From NCBI RefSeq assembly GCF_038003045.1, contig NZ_JBBOOK010000001.1, forward strand, positions 186,001-250,000: a stretch of DNA of 64,000 nt, written 5' to 3'. This DNA comes from Sporosarcina sp. FSL W7-1349. Its GTDB lineage: Bacteria; Bacillota; Bacilli; Bacillales_A; Planococcaceae. How positions within the stretch are numbered: the first letter of the stretch is position 1; each line of letters begins with the position of its first letter. Of the stretch, positions 44,225 to 54,048 are shown one piece after another. The position numbers were made by a program, and so were the translations under genes. The notes beneath the pieces are model-generated. The model did not search any database. It was not told the origin of the DNA and saw only the letters and a program-made list of their open reading frames with translations.

Positions 44225-45322
44225 TTAGTTGCGAAGGACTAACAGCTCCTTAGGGAATTTGGTGAGCACTTCTACTCCGTCTGCAGTGACGGCGACATCG
44301 TCTTCGATTCGGACGCCGGCAAGGCCCGGGACATATATGCCGGGTTCAATGGTGAACACCATCCCTTCGCGTAATACGAGCTCGTTCGTATCTGTGACGG
44401 AAGGGTATTCATGGATGGAGATTCCAAGGCCATGGCCGATCCGATGGGTGAAGTAGTCGCCATATCCCGCGTCCTCGATGATTTTGCGGGCCGTTTGGTC
44501 GACTGTCTTCGCCTGGATGCCGGGACGGACAATTTCGACGGCGGCTTGCTCCGCTTTCCGTACCGTTTCATAGATGGTGCGCATCTCATCTGTCGGTTCA
44601 CCGAAAGCGACGGTCCGTGTAATGTCGGAACAATATCCGTTATAAACGACCCCCAGATCAAACAGAATAAAATCCCCTTGCTGAATTTTGCGGTCACCCG
44701 GTTTCCCGTGAGGAGATGCCGTCTTAGGGCCGGAGAGGACCATCGTTTCGAAAGCCATTTTTTCGGCCCCTCTTTTCATCATCTCGTATTCGACTTTCAT
44801 GAGAATTTCCAATTCTGTTTTGCCTTCCGCAATCTCCTCGCAACCGATATGGATCGCCAAATCGGCAAGCTCCGCCGCTTTTCTCATGTTGGTCAACTCT
44901 TCTTCGCTCTTGATGACCCGCATTTCATTTAATTGACCATCCAAAGATTTGAATTCCGCGTTGGGGAACAACTCCTGCATTCGCTCGAATCGGTCAACGG
45001 TCAGATGGGACTTTTCAATGGCGACTGAGGATGGGGCTATTCCGCGCTTTCGGACAGACTCCCATAGGACGGTCCAGGCATCTTCCGTATCCGAATAGCC
45101 GACAATTTCGTACGGCCAACCTGCCGCTTTGGCATCGGGAACTTCCATCCTGGGACAGATGAGAAAAGGCTCCTCCTCCGGGAACACCATGATGCCCAGC
45201 AGTCTCTCATGGGGCTCACTCTGGAAGCTTGACAGATAGAACACATTGTCAGGAGTTGTTATGAATCCGGCCTGCACATTCGCTTCACTTACATAATTTC
45301 GTAAAACATCTACTTGTTTCAT
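44225..45322 (-). CDS. M24 family metallopeptidase (Xaa-Pro dipeptidase-like), 365 aa
   Basis: N-terminal creatinase-like domain and C-terminal pita-bread peptidase. Metal ligands are seen: Asp in FDLGVVYNGY and SDITRT, His in RIGHGLG, Glu in TIEPGIY and RIEDD. It would cleave dipeptides with a C-terminal proline in the cytosol. Start: GGTGGAG is 8 nt before ATG 45322 and only 2 nt before ATG 45328, so I prefer the former. Confidence 0.92.
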   Translation of the reverse strand: MKQVDVLRNYVSEANVQAGFITTPDNVFYLSSFQSEPHERLLGIMVFPEEEPFLICPRMEVPDAKAAGWPYEIVGYSDTEDAWTVLWESVRKRGIAPSSVAIEKSHLTVDRFERMQELFPNAEFKSLDGQLNEMRVIKSEEELTNMRKAAELADLAIHIGCEEIAEGKTELEILMKVEYEMMKRGAEKMAFETMVLSGPKTASPHGKPGDRKIQQGDFILFDLGVVYNGYCSDITRTVAFGEPTDEMRTIYETVRKAEQAAVEIVRPGIQAKTVDQTARKIIEDAGYGDYFTHRIGHGLGISIHEYPSVTDTNELVLREGMVFTIEPGIYVPGLAGVRIEDDVAVTADGVEVLTKFPKELLVLRN

Positions 45323-45426
45323 CGACATTCTCCACCTTTCGCTAGTCCTATCATAACAAAAAAGAGGATTTTCACGAATCTAGGCGAAATAGGTTCCTGA
45401 AGACAAAAAGTTGGAGGGATAGGCGA

Positions 45427-46107
45427 ATGCAAATTTCATACCATGGCCATTCGATTGTTAAAATTGTGACGGGAGGAAAGACGATTCTGATCGATCCTTT
45501 CATCAACGGAAATAAATTGACCGATTTGAAGGCGGAGGATGAAAAGCCGGACGTCATTTTGCTTACGCATGGACATAATGATCACGTCGGCGATACGGTC
45601 GCAATTGCGAAAGCATGTGATGCCCTTGTCGTCGCACCGAATGAGTTGGCGAACTATTTGGCGATGGACGGCGTAAAAACACATGGGATGAATATCGGCG
45701 GTTCCAAGGAATTCGATTTCGGGACTGTGAAATTTACAAAAGCTTTCCATAGTTCCTCTTATACAACCGAAAATAATGAATTCATCTATACGGGAATGCC
45801 GACAGGGATTTTATTCACAGCGGAAGGGAAGACGATTTACCACGCGGGTGACACTTCCCTGTTCGGAGATATGGAATTGATCGGGAAACGGCATCCGATC
45901 GACGTCGCCTTTTTGCCGATCGGCGACAATTTCACGATGGGGCCGGAAGACGCGGCGTATGCTGTGGAATTGCTTCAACCGAAGCTTGCGGTACCAATCC
46001 ATTTCAATACATTCCCTCCAATTGAACAAGACCCGGAGGATTTTAAGAGATTGGTGAAAGAGCACGAAGTAAAAGTGATGGCAGTCGGGGAAGCCTTCGA
46101 ATTGTAA
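45427..46107 (+). CDS. ytkL: UPF0173 metal-dependent hydrolase YtkL, 226 aa
   Basis: Metallo-beta-lactamase fold with HxHxDH-like motif [11 protein letters not shown] near residue 53, AGDTSLFGD and a late His in [10 protein letters not shown]. The family is widespread in Bacillales and of unknown substrate. TTGGAGGG precedes the ATG. Single gene with a strong terminator. Its position near ytoI agrees with B. subtilis. Confidence 0.93.
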   Translation: MQISYHGHSIVKIVTGGKTILIDPFINGNKLTDLKAEDEKPDVILLTHGHNDHVGDTVAIAKACDALVVAPNELANYLAMDGVKTHGMNIGGSKEFDFGTVKFTKAFHSSSYTTENNEFIYTGMPTGILFTAEGKTIYHAGDTSLFGDMELIGKRHPIDVAFLPIGDNFTMGPEDAAYAVELLQPKLAVPIHFNTFPPIEQDPEDFKRLVKEHEVKVMAVGEAFEL

Positions 46108-46113
46108 ACCATT

Positions 46114-46154
46114 CGGTCCGGACATCGGCACAGGACATCCGGACCGGATTTTTT
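46114..46154 (+). terminator. Terminator of ytkL
   Basis: CGGTCCGGA and TCCGGACCG stem with inner ACAT region and T6 run. Confidence 0.88.
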
Positions 46155-46210
46155 CGTCTGTTTTGTGGTAATATGGTCTGTAAGGCCATCATAGGAAAAA
46201 GGTGAAGTAT

Positions 46211-47518
46211 ATGTCGACAAAACACGAATTGATATTACGATATATCGAAGGGCTGGATGTAGGCGAAAAAATATCCGTACGCCAGATCGCCCGTGCCCTT
46301 TCTGTTAGTGAAGGGACCGCTTACCGTGCCATTAAGGAAGCGGAAAATCAAAAACTCGTCAATACGATTGAACGTGTCGGCACAATCCGTATTGAGAAAA
46401 AGAAGAAAGAGAATATTGAACGCCTCACGTTTGCTGAAGTACTCAATATTGTCGACGGATTGGTACTCGGTGGGCGCGGAGGCCTACATAAGACGTTGAC
46501 AAAATTCGTGATCGGCGCCATGCAATTGGAAGATATGATGCGCTATATCGATGCTGGCAGCCTTCTCATCGTAGGAAACCGGCTGAAAGCACATGAGACG
46601 GCTCTCCATGCCGGGGCAGCGGTGTTGATTACCGGAGGATTCGATGCTTCGGACGAAGCCAAACGATTGGCGGATGAACTGGACCTGCCGATCATCTCCA
46701 CAAGTTATGACACTTTCACAGTGGCGACCATGCTGAACCGGGCAATTTATGACCAATTGATCGAGAAGGAAATATTGCTCGTCGAAGACATCCTCACGCC
46801 ATTATCAGAAACCGTCACCCTTCAGACGAAAGACAGAGTGACCGACTTTCACGAAGTGAATAATCGGACGTCTCACTCCGGCTATCCCGTGATCGAGAAA
46901 AACGGCAAACTTGTCGGCATCATCACTTCCCGGGACGTCATCGGGAAAGACGATAATGATCTGATCGAGAAAGCCATGACCCGGCATCCGATCACTGTGA
47001 CAGCTAAAACGAGTGTGGCATCGGCAGGCCATAGCATGATCTGGGAAGGGATCGACCTTATGCCGGTCGTTATGGAATCGGGAATTCTTGGCGGGATCAT
47101 CAGTCGGCAGGATGTCCTGAAAGCGTTGCAAATGACACAGCGGCAGCCACAACAGGGGCAGACGCTGGATGATATCGTCAAAAGCCAGATGAAATCGGTG
47201 CAAGGCGAACCGGATACGGTTGAATTCACCGTCACTCCACAAATGACGAACCAGTTTGGTTCTTTATCGTACGGTGCCCTGACTACATTAGTCACCGAAG
47301 CGGGTAACCGCGCCATCAAGATACACAAGCGGGGGGAGAGTGTTCCGGAAAACATGACACTCTATTTCATCAAACATATCCAACTCGGAAGCACGGTCTT
47401 CGTTGAACCTCGCCTCCTGCACATGAGCCGCCGCTTCGTCAAAGTCGATTTCGATATTATGGCGGAAGGGGAACTGGTCGCGAAAGCGATGATCATGTAC
47501 CAATTGTTTGAGCGTTGA
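46211..47518 (+). CDS. ytoI: CBS/DRTGG-domain regulator YtoI, 435 aa
   Basis: Domain order: N-terminal winged HTH (residues 1 to 70), DRTGG-like domain (about 80 to 190), two CBS domains (about 190 to 310) and a C-terminal hotdog fold (about 330 to 435). CBS domains usually sense adenosine nucleotides. It probably is a DNA-binding regulator answering to nucleotide or acyl-CoA levels (inference). AGGTGA is 6 nt before ATG 46211; GTG 46202 is the alternative. Confidence 0.92.
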   Translation: MSTKHELILRYIEGLDVGEKISVRQIARALSVSEGTAYRAIKEAENQKLVNTIERVGTIRIEKKKKENIERLTFAEVLNIVDGLVLGGRGGLHKTLTKFVIGAMQLEDMMRYIDAGSLLIVGNRLKAHETALHAGAAVLITGGFDASDEAKRLADELDLPIISTSYDTFTVATMLNRAIYDQLIEKEILLVEDILTPLSETVTLQTKDRVTDFHEVNNRTSHSGYPVIEKNGKLVGIITSRDVIGKDDNDLIEKAMTRHPITVTAKTSVASAGHSMIWEGIDLMPVVMESGILGGIISRQDVLKALQMTQRQPQQGQTLDDIVKSQMKSVQGEPDTVEFTVTPQMTNQFGSLSYGALTTLVTEAGNRAIKIHKRGESVPENMTLYFIKHIQLGSTVFVEPRLLHMSRRFVKVDFDIMAEGELVAKAMIMYQLFER

Positions 47519-47608
47519 TGGACAGAACAAAAGCGCCCGGAGCCTGGCCGTGAACGCACCCGATTGGAAGGTTATCCACAGGCCTAGATTTTATAATTTC
47601 CAAGCAAC

Positions 47609-47639
47609 AAAAAAACTGATGCTGCCAGGCATCAGTTTT
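47609..47639. terminator. Bidirectional terminator between ytoI and ytpI
   Basis: AAAACTGATGC and GCATCAGTTTT form a perfect 11-bp stem with a 6-nt loop. Confidence 0.9.
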
Positions 47640-47958
47640 CGTTCAATTCTGTTTCTTCATCGACAAACGATCTATAATGTTTATAAGCTTTATAATTGAA
47701 AATCAGCACATACGCGCCGAATAAGATGAAGACGGCCGCGATGACATATGTAGTGATTCCATCGAACAGGATGATCTGATTGATTCCGAAGGACACTAAT
47801 AATCCGCCGAGGGAAGCACCCGCCATACTGGCGTACATCTTCTTTCGAATCGGAAATACTTGTCTTGTCCGGAACTGCCGCGTCTTGAAATAAAAATAAA
47901 AGACCCCGGAAGCAATGATAAAAAACACGAATATGAAATTTAGATTTGAACCTAACAT
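47632..47958 (-). CDS. ytpI: YtpI family membrane protein, 108 aa
   Basis: Three hydrophobic helices (about residues 4 to 24, 44 to 64, 68 to 90) and a charged C-terminal tail. Length, topology and location between ytoI and nrnA match B. subtilis ytpI. Function unknown. GGAGGGCTTTT-like ribosome site precedes the ATG. The terminator overlaps its 3' end. Confidence 0.88.
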   Translation of the reverse strand: MLGSNLNFIFVFFIIASGVFYFYFKTRQFRTRQVFPIRKKMYASMAGASLGGLLVSFGINQIILFDGITTYVIAAVFILFGAYVLIFNYKAYKHYRSFVDEETELNEN

Positions 47959-48049
47959 AAAAGCCCTCCATTAACAGAACTTCTTCTATTGTAGCGGCTT
48001 TTCAAGAGGATTGCGACTGCATCCCATTATTTATCGGAGGAATCGGCCT

Positions 48050-48985
48050 ATGAAAAGACAAATCATCGACACAATTGAGAAATACGAAAAAATCATTATT
48101 CTCCGCCATGTTCGTCCCGACCCGGACGCATACGGATCGCAGTTCGGTTTGAAAGAGTTGATCCAACATAATTATCCTTCCAAGAAGGTGTATGCGGGAG
48201 GAAAGCATGATGAATCGCTGTCCTTCCTAGCAACTCCGGATTCGATTGAGCAATCCGATTTTGATGGCGCTTTGGTCATTGTCACGGACACGGGGAATAC
48301 AGAACGCATCGATAGCGAGTATTACAAAGAAGGCGCTTTTCTTTTGAAGATTGACCACCATCCAGATGTGGATACATATGGCGATATGAGATGGGTCGAT
48401 ACGAGTTCGAGCTCCACTTCCGAAATGATTGCCCGCCTATTCGAAGAAGGCCGTCAGTCCAATGGTTGGACGATGAATGATGCAGTCGCCCGATATTTAT
48501 TTGCGGGGATTGTAGGCGATACGGGACGATTCATGTTCCCGAGCACGACAGAGAAGACCTTCCAGATTGCAAGCGAACTGATCCAATATAATTTTGACCG
48601 TCCGGCCTTATTTGCGGGAATGTATGAAGTGAGCCGTGAACTCCTACAATTGAAGGGCTATATTTATCAAAACTTTGAAATGGATGAAAACGGCTGTGCT
48701 TTCATTAAGCTGAATCAAACCATTTTAGAGAAATTTCATGTGACGGTTTCGGAAACTTCGCAGCTGGTCGGCATATTAGGTGATGTCAAAGGGATTTGTG
48801 CCTGGGTCATCTTCATCGAGGAGGACGATCAAATCCGGGTGCGCCTCCGCTCCAAAGGTCCGGTCATCAATCAATTGGCCGCCCGTTATGGAGGCGGGGG
48901 CCATCCGCTTGCTGCAGGCGCTTCTGTCCATACATGGGAAGAGGCAGATGAGGTAATCCGGGATCTTAAGGGATTATGTAAATAA
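48050..48985 (+). CDS. nrnA: Oligoribonuclease/pAp phosphatase NrnA, 311 aa
   Basis: DHH-DHHA1 phosphoesterase that degrades nanoRNA and dephosphorylates 3',5'-pAp. Metal sites: HVRPDPDAYGS near residue 20, DHHPD at 102, and the C-terminal substrate motif GGGGHPLAAG. TCGGAGGA sets the ATG at 48050; the open frame starts earlier at 48011. dnaE starts 12 bp later; B. subtilis ytrH and ytrI, normally between, are missing. Confidence 0.96.
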   Translation: MKRQIIDTIEKYEKIIILRHVRPDPDAYGSQFGLKELIQHNYPSKKVYAGGKHDESLSFLATPDSIEQSDFDGALVIVTDTGNTERIDSEYYKEGAFLLKIDHHPDVDTYGDMRWVDTSSSSTSEMIARLFEEGRQSNGWTMNDAVARYLFAGIVGDTGRFMFPSTTEKTFQIASELIQYNFDRPALFAGMYEVSRELLQLKGYIYQNFEMDENGCAFIKLNQTILEKFHVTVSETSQLVGILGDVKGICAWVIFIEEDDQIRVRLRSKGPVINQLAARYGGGGHPLAAGASVHTWEEADEVIRDLKGLCK

Positions 48986-48997
48986 GGAGGGGTCTTT

Positions 48998-51900
48998 TTG
49001 ACACTGGTCTACCCTCAAATCGTATCTGGCGCGGATCTCCTCCGCGGCATCATAAAGCTTGATCGGCTGGCCCCGCTTCTCCAACGAAGAGGGGCCGCCT
49101 CTGTTGGGCTCGTCAATTCTAAATTATACGGAGTCCGCTCCTTTTATAAGACGATGGTAAAATACGGAATCCATCCCGTTATTGGTCTATCCATCAAATT
49201 GCAGATCAACGAAAATGAGACCTTGCTGCTGTACGCCTATGCGAAAGACGACAGCGGCTTCCATAACTTGATGAAAATGAGCAGTGCCATTTCTATTCGG
49301 GATGATGAAATGCTGCCGATGCAATGGCTGCAAGCTTATCACGCTGGTTTGGTCATCGTCTGCCCGCTGACGGATCCGTCATGGGAGGAATCCCGTACGG
49401 TCGAAAGGATCGTGTCGATAACGGATGTTTGTAAACAGGCAACTGTTCTCGTCGGGATTGCCCGGCCAGGCGGTGGAAGGCATCCGGCTGAAGCGGAAGT
49501 AGAGTCGATTGCCGCAGCGGTCGACCTGTCCATTGTCGCTTGTCATGAGTCCCGCTATATCGCTCCAGACGATGCGTTTGCTTATGAAGCGGCAGCAGCC
49601 ATCCGGAACGGCTATAAATTGAATGATCCAGCGAGACCTGGAAACGAAATCCGGGATGCCCATTTGCCGGAACAAGAAGAATTCCAGCAATGGTTTGCCG
49701 ATCGGCCGGACTGGTTGGCGAATTGTGCTCAAATGCTTCTTTCCTGCAAGGCGGGCCTGCCATCGACGCAGACGTTGATGCCTGAGTTTCCTTTGCCAGA
49801 AGGCGAGACGGCGGTCTCCCGATTGGAACGGAACGGTATGGCGGGATTGGAAAAACGTTTGGGTATGGTGGAGCCTGCCTATTTGGATCGTCTCCGCTAC
49901 GAGGTGCGGGTCATTCACGAAATGGGCTACGCTGACTATTTCTTGATTGTGGAAGACTTTATGCGGTTTGCGGCGGAAAATGGAATTCTGACGGGTCCGG
50001 GAAGAGGTTCTTCCGCTGGATCGTTGGTTGCATTTGCCCTTGGAATCACCGATGTCGACCCGATTCGTTATGGGCTTATTTTTGAACGATTCTTGAATCC
50101 GGGCCGCATTACGATGCCCGATATCGACATCGATTTTGCGGACCATCGCCGATCGGAGGTCATTGCCTACGTCGCCCGGAAATACGGTGCGTCGCATGTA
50201 GCCCAAATCATCACATTCGGCACGCTTTCATCCAAAGCGGTGGCACGAGATGTAGCACGGGTTTTTGATTTTTCCAATGAAGAAATGTCCTTTATCTCGC
50301 GGAACATCCAAGGAAGCTCGAGACAGACCTTGAACGACGCGGTTGCCAAATCCAGCGCATTGCGCGATTGGATCAGCTTGGACCCGATCCGCAGCAAATG
50401 GCTGGAAGTCGCCTCGGCGCTGGAAGGGTTGCCAAGGAATGCGTCGACTCATGCCGCAGGTGTTATCTTATCGCCCGATCCACTTGTGGAAAGGGTTCCG
50501 CTGCAACAAGGCGGAGATGGAATCTATCTCACTCAATGGTCGATGGGGGATGTGGAGGAACAAGGTCTCTTGAAGATGGATTTCCTCGGCTTGCGGAATT
50601 TGACGCTCCTGGATCGGATCCGTTCCATGCTCGCCTTTGATAAAGACATCCATATCGCTTTCGAAAAAATTCCTCTCAATGACGAAAAGACTTTCGAGCT
50701 GTTCAGGGCCGGGGATACAACAGGCATTTTCCAGTTCGAATCCGATGGGATGAGGGATGCGTTGCGCCTAATCCGACCAACCCGGTTCGAGGATCTGTTT
50801 GCGGTCAACGCTTTATATCGGCCCGGTCCGATGGAGAATATCCCTTTGTACAGCAGAAGGAAAAACGGACAGGAACAAGTGGATTATATCCATTCCGCGT
50901 TGGAACCGGTCTTGAAAGAGACCTATGGGGTCATCGTCTACCAGGAACAGATCATGCAAATCGCTTATCGCGTGGCTGGATATACGATGGCGGAAGCGGA
51001 TTTGCTTCGACGGGCAATTAGTAAAAAGAATAGGGAAGTCTTAAAGGAAGAGCGGAGCCGGTTTGTCGGGCGTGCCATGGAGAAAGGGTTTCCGGAAGCA
51101 GCCGGCCAAGCGGTCTACGATCTTATCGTCAAATTCGCCGATTACGGTTTCCCGAAAAGCCATGCCGTTGCCTATTCGTTGATTTCCTATCGACTGGCCT
51201 TTTTGAAGGCGAATGAACCCGCCTACTTTTTCGCAGCAATGCTGTCCTCTGTCACCGGCAATCCGGAAAAGACGATGGAACTGATGGGAGAGGCTGAGGC
51301 AAGGGGGATTTCCATCCTGCCTCCTTCGGTTCTGCATAGCAAATACCAACATACGGTGGAACAAGGACGAATCCGGATCGGCCTTTGTGCAGTGAAGGGA
51401 GTTACCCCGTCGTTCTATAAATTGTTCCATGAAGCACGAAAGACAAACGGACGCTGGAAGACAATGTTCGATATGGCCGCCGCTTTGGGAAGCGATCTGT
51501 TTAAGGAAAAAACGATAACCCCGCTCATCAAAGCGGGAGCGCTCGATGAATTCGGCCAATCCCGGGAGGTGCTTCTTGCGTCAATCGATGCCGCCATTTC
51601 TCATGCTCTCTTCATCCAACCTGACGGGGAAGATGATTTTTTGAGCACCATCATGCCGTCCCTGGCAAATCCGAAGTATTCCCCGGGCGGAACGATGCCG
51701 CGCATGCTAATGTTGGAGTACGAGCGTGAAGTGCTTGGGTTTTATCTCTCCGACCATCCCGCATTGGAGTGGAAAAGAGAGACCACTGAAAAATGGAATG
51801 ATATTTCTGCGGTTCGGCAGCTGTCCAACAAATCCGACGTATCGATCATCGGCCTGTTGACGAATGTAAAACGGATTCGTACGAAAAAAGGGGAGGCGAT

Positions 51901-52075
51901 GGCTTTCCTGGAAATACAGGATGACACAGGCACCATCTCTTGTACTGTATTCCCCCAACAATATTCCTCCTTCAATGCACTTCTCGACGAAATGACACTC
52001 GTTCATGTGGAAGGAAATGTGGAATGGCGAAATGGAAAACCGCAAATTATTATCCGGCAACTGAGAGATTGTTAA
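48998..52075 (+). CDS. dnaE: DNA polymerase III alpha subunit DnaE, 1025 aa
   Basis: The error-prone/lagging-strand polymerase of Gram-positive bacteria. Palm aspartates lie in PDIDIDFADHRR near residue 373; finger and thumb blocks LNPGRITMPD, ALYRPGPMENIP, and a C-terminal OB fold (about 920 to 1020) are present. The N-terminal PHP region lacks the HLHVHS-like metal motif: it reads LVYPQIVSGADLLRG. It is about 90 residues shorter than B. subtilis DnaE. TTG start with AAGGAGGGG. Confidence 0.95.
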   Translation: MTLVYPQIVSGADLLRGIIKLDRLAPLLQRRGAASVGLVNSKLYGVRSFYKTMVKYGIHPVIGLSIKLQINENETLLLYAYAKDDSGFHNLMKMSSAISIRDDEMLPMQWLQAYHAGLVIVCPLTDPSWEESRTVERIVSITDVCKQATVLVGIARPGGGRHPAEAEVESIAAAVDLSIVACHESRYIAPDDAFAYEAAAAIRNGYKLNDPARPGNEIRDAHLPEQEEFQQWFADRPDWLANCAQMLLSCKAGLPSTQTLMPEFPLPEGETAVSRLERNGMAGLEKRLGMVEPAYLDRLRYEVRVIHEMGYADYFLIVEDFMRFAAENGILTGPGRGSSAGSLVAFALGITDVDPIRYGLIFERFLNPGRITMPDIDIDFADHRRSEVIAYVARKYGASHVAQIITFGTLSSKAVARDVARVFDFSNEEMSFISRNIQGSSRQTLNDAVAKSSALRDWISLDPIRSKWLEVASALEGLPRNASTHAAGVILSPDPLVERVPLQQGGDGIYLTQWSMGDVEEQGLLKMDFLGLRNLTLLDRIRSMLAFDKDIHIAFEKIPLNDEKTFELFRAGDTTGIFQFESDGMRDALRLIRPTRFEDLFAVNALYRPGPMENIPLYSRRKNGQEQVDYIHSALEPVLKETYGVIVYQEQIMQIAYRVAGYTMAEADLLRRAISKKNREVLKEERSRFVGRAMEKGFPEAAGQAVYDLIVKFADYGFPKSHAVAYSLISYRLAFLKANEPAYFFAAMLSSVTGNPEKTMELMGEAEARGISILPPSVLHSKYQHTVEQGRIRIGLCAVKGVTPSFYKLFHEARKTNGRWKTMFDMAAALGSDLFKEKTITPLIKAGALDEFGQSREVLLASIDAAISHALFIQPDGEDDFLSTIMPSLANPKYSPGGTMPRMLMLEYEREVLGFYLSDHPALEWKRETTEKWNDISAVRQLSNKSDVSIIGLLTNVKRIRTKKGEAMAFLEIQDDTGTISCTVFPQQYSSFNALLDEMTLVHVEGNVEWRNGKPQIIIRQLRDC

Positions 52076-52078
52076 AGG

Positions 52079-52101
52079 GCTATCCGAAATGGATAGTCTT
52101 T
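52079..52101 (+). terminator. Terminator of dnaE
   Basis: GCTATCC and GGATAGT stem, 5-nt loop, T5 run. Confidence 0.85.
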
Positions 52102-52189
52102 TTGAGTTAAGGGGATTGTGGTTTTTGGCATGTGGCTAGCCTACCAGCAGACATGTTTATCTCTCGTCTCGGAAGCAAGCGCTCGTAGT

Positions 52190-52400
52190 TTGGCGGATTG
52201 TTCCGAGAGTTTTCGAGAGGGCCCTGACAGTTTTCGGATTTGCCCTTACAGTTTGATAGCTCGCCCTTAAGGTTAGGCGAATTGCCCTGAGAGTTTCGGG
52301 ACCCCTTTACAGTTTTCCGGTTCGTCCTTACAGTCAGCAGGATTACCATGAAAGTTACCGGGGCCCTGGCAGTTTCCTGTTAATCCCGACTGGTCCTCCC
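52190..52400. repeat. Degenerate 21-nt tandem repeats after dnaE
   Basis: Around nine units of 19 to 21 nt with the core CCCTTACAGTTT or CCCTGACAGTTT plus a variable tail such as TCGGATTTG. Read as a frame on the minus strand they give heptads with SENCQG-like repeats, but no start with ribosome site. Different in sequence from the block at 2150-2570 but the same period. Confidence 0.8.
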
Positions 52401-52453
52401 CAATTCGCCTCCTACTTTTTCCTTCATTTCTTGCGAGGGATTCCATGTTTCGC

Positions 52454-52482
52454 TTTACGTGCCAATCGCTTTTCTGTATGCT
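52454..52482 (+). promoter_or_regulatory. Sigma-A promoter of the fadR-accDA transcript
   Basis: TTTACG, 17-nt spacer, TATGCT. Transcription should start near 52489, just before the operator. Confidence 0.6.
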
Positions 52483-52491
52483 AGAGAAAGA

Positions 52492-52506
52492 AGTGGTCAG
52501 ACCACT
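52492..52506 (+). promoter_or_regulatory. FadR-type operator
   Basis: AGTGGTCAGACCACT is a perfect 15-bp palindrome containing TGGTCNGACCA, the core bound by E. coli FadR-type GntR regulators. It covers about +3 to +17 of the predicted transcript and lies 30 nt before the regulator gene. Confidence 0.75.
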
Positions 52507-52536
52507 GATTGATCATTGATTGTAAGGGGCAGGGGA

Positions 52537-53178
52537 ATGCAGAATTCAAAACCATCTTCCAAAATGTTTCTCGACATTGTGGGTAAACTGAAGACATTGA
52601 TTAATGAAGAGGGCATTAAAACGGGTGGGAAACTGCCATCGGAACGGGAGCTCGCAGAGAGGCTGCAGGCGGGCAGGTCCACTGTCCGGGAAGCCTTGCG
52701 CAGTTTGGAGCTGCTGGGCCTGATTGAGACACGTCGTGGGGAAGGTACATTCCTCGCAGATTTCAAGAAACATCAAATGGTTGAAGTGTTATCTGCTTTT
52801 ATCATGCAGCAGCCAGGTTCCCTTCATGACGTGAAGAAAACGAGAAGAATCCATGAGACCGCCGCCCTATCAGCTATCTGCCGTGAGGAAAAACTTCGTC
52901 GAATGCCGGTATGGGAAGGATTGCTTCTTAAAATGAACGAGACAGGAGCAGTCCTGCGAGAAGATGTCATCCGCGAAATCATTGTAGCAGCCGGCAATCG
53001 GCTTTCATTAAAAATCTGGTTTTTATTGAAACAATATAGTATGGTTCCCTTTGGGGAAATGACCGATTTTGAGGAAAATCGGATAATTGGTACTATGTTG
53101 AGAAGTTTGCAAGAAGGATTTGAAGCGGAAACCATAGAATCATACGAACAGTGGATTGAACGAGTCGAGGGGGAATAA
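52537..53178 (+). CDS. FadR/GntR family transcriptional regulator, 213 aa
   Basis: N-terminal winged HTH with the GntR signature GGKLPSERELAERLQAGRSTVREALRSLELLGLIE (residues about 30 to 65, quoted only in part here: KLPSERELAERL), and a helical C-terminal effector domain of the FCD kind, rather short. It sits directly before accD and accA (4 bp gap), so it most likely controls malonyl-CoA supply, sensing an acyl-CoA or organic acid (inference). ATG 52537 follows AAGGGG. The malic enzyme ytsJ at this spot in B. subtilis is absent. Confidence 0.9.
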   Translation: MQNSKPSSKMFLDIVGKLKTLINEEGIKTGGKLPSERELAERLQAGRSTVREALRSLELLGLIETRRGEGTFLADFKKHQMVEVLSAFIMQQPGSLHDVKKTRRIHETAALSAICREEKLRRMPVWEGLLLKMNETGAVLREDVIREIIVAAGNRLSLKIWFLLKQYSMVPFGEMTDFEENRIIGTMLRSLQEGFEAETIESYEQWIERVEGE

Positions 53179-53181
53179 TAT

Positions 53182-54048
53182 ATGATCCGTGATATATTTA
53201 CGAAAAACAAAAAGAAACGAGCAACGACGATTCCGTCCAACGATGCGAAAAACGACGTGCCGGAAGGCCTTATGACGAAGTGTCCGGATTGTAAACACAT
53301 CATCCTGACAAAAGACCTGCTAAAGTCGCATAAAGTCTGTTCGAACTGCGACCACCATTTTAAAATGACCGCACAGGAACGGGTGGAAAGCCTGTTCGAT
53401 GAAGGCACTTTCCAATCGATGGACGATCATCTGAAAACGGAGAACCCACTCCATTTTCCGTCGTATACGGAAAAGGTCGAGTCGGATGCGAAGAAAACGG
53501 GCTTGAATGAAGCCGTCCTGACCGGAGTCGGAGAAGTGGAAGGCCAGAAAATAGCGGTCGCCATTATGGATGCCCATTTCCGGATGGGTTCCATGGGATC
53601 GGTAGTTGGAGAGAAAATTACGCGGGCTGTCGAAAAAGCGACAGAGCTCGGTATCCCGATGATCATCTTTTCAGCGAGCGGCGGAGCCCGGATGCAAGAA
53701 GGGGTATTATCACTCATGCAGATGGCTAAGACGAGTGTCGCGCTCAACCGTCATGCTGAAAAGGGGCTTCTCTATATTTCAGTCATGACGTACCCGACTA
53801 CAGGCGGCGTATCGGCAAGTTTCGCTTCCGTCGGGGACATCAATATAGCCGAACCGAAAGCGCTCATCGGGTTTGCGGGCAGACGGGTTATTGAGCAGAC
53901 CGTCCGGGAGAAACTACCGGAAAACTTTCAAACGGCTGAATTCCTTCTCGATCATGGCCAAGTGGATGCCGTCATCCATCGTGCCGAATTAAGGGATTCC
54001 ATCGCTAAAATCGTACGTCTTCACGTGAAGGGGGCAGCAGCTCAATGA
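53182..54048 (+). CDS. accD: Acetyl-CoA carboxylase carboxyltransferase beta subunit, 288 aa
   Basis: Transfers CO2 from carboxybiotin to acetyl-CoA with AccA. A zinc ribbon at the N-terminus has Cys34, Cys37, Cys53 and Cys56. The crotonase-like core has the GGARMQEG oxyanion region. The last 4 bases overlap accA, giving equal subunit production. Confidence 0.97.
   Translation: MIRDIFTKNKKKRATTIPSNDAKNDVPEGLMTKCPDCKHIILTKDLLKSHKVCSNCDHHFKMTAQERVESLFDEGTFQSMDDHLKTENPLHFPSYTEKVESDAKKTGLNEAVLTGVGEVEGQKIAVAIMDAHFRMGSMGSVVGEKITRAVEKATELGIPMIIFSASGGARMQEGVLSLMQMAKTSVALNRHAEKGLLYISVMTYPTTGGVSASFASVGDINIAEPKALIGFAGRRVIEQTVREKLPENFQTAEFLLDHGQVDAVIHRAELRDSIAKIVRLHVKGAAAQ

Noticed and set aside
52107..52349. 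80-aa minus-strand frame in the repeats after dnaE
   Set aside because: Heptad-like sequence is a by-product of the 21-nt period; no ribosome site or family likeness.
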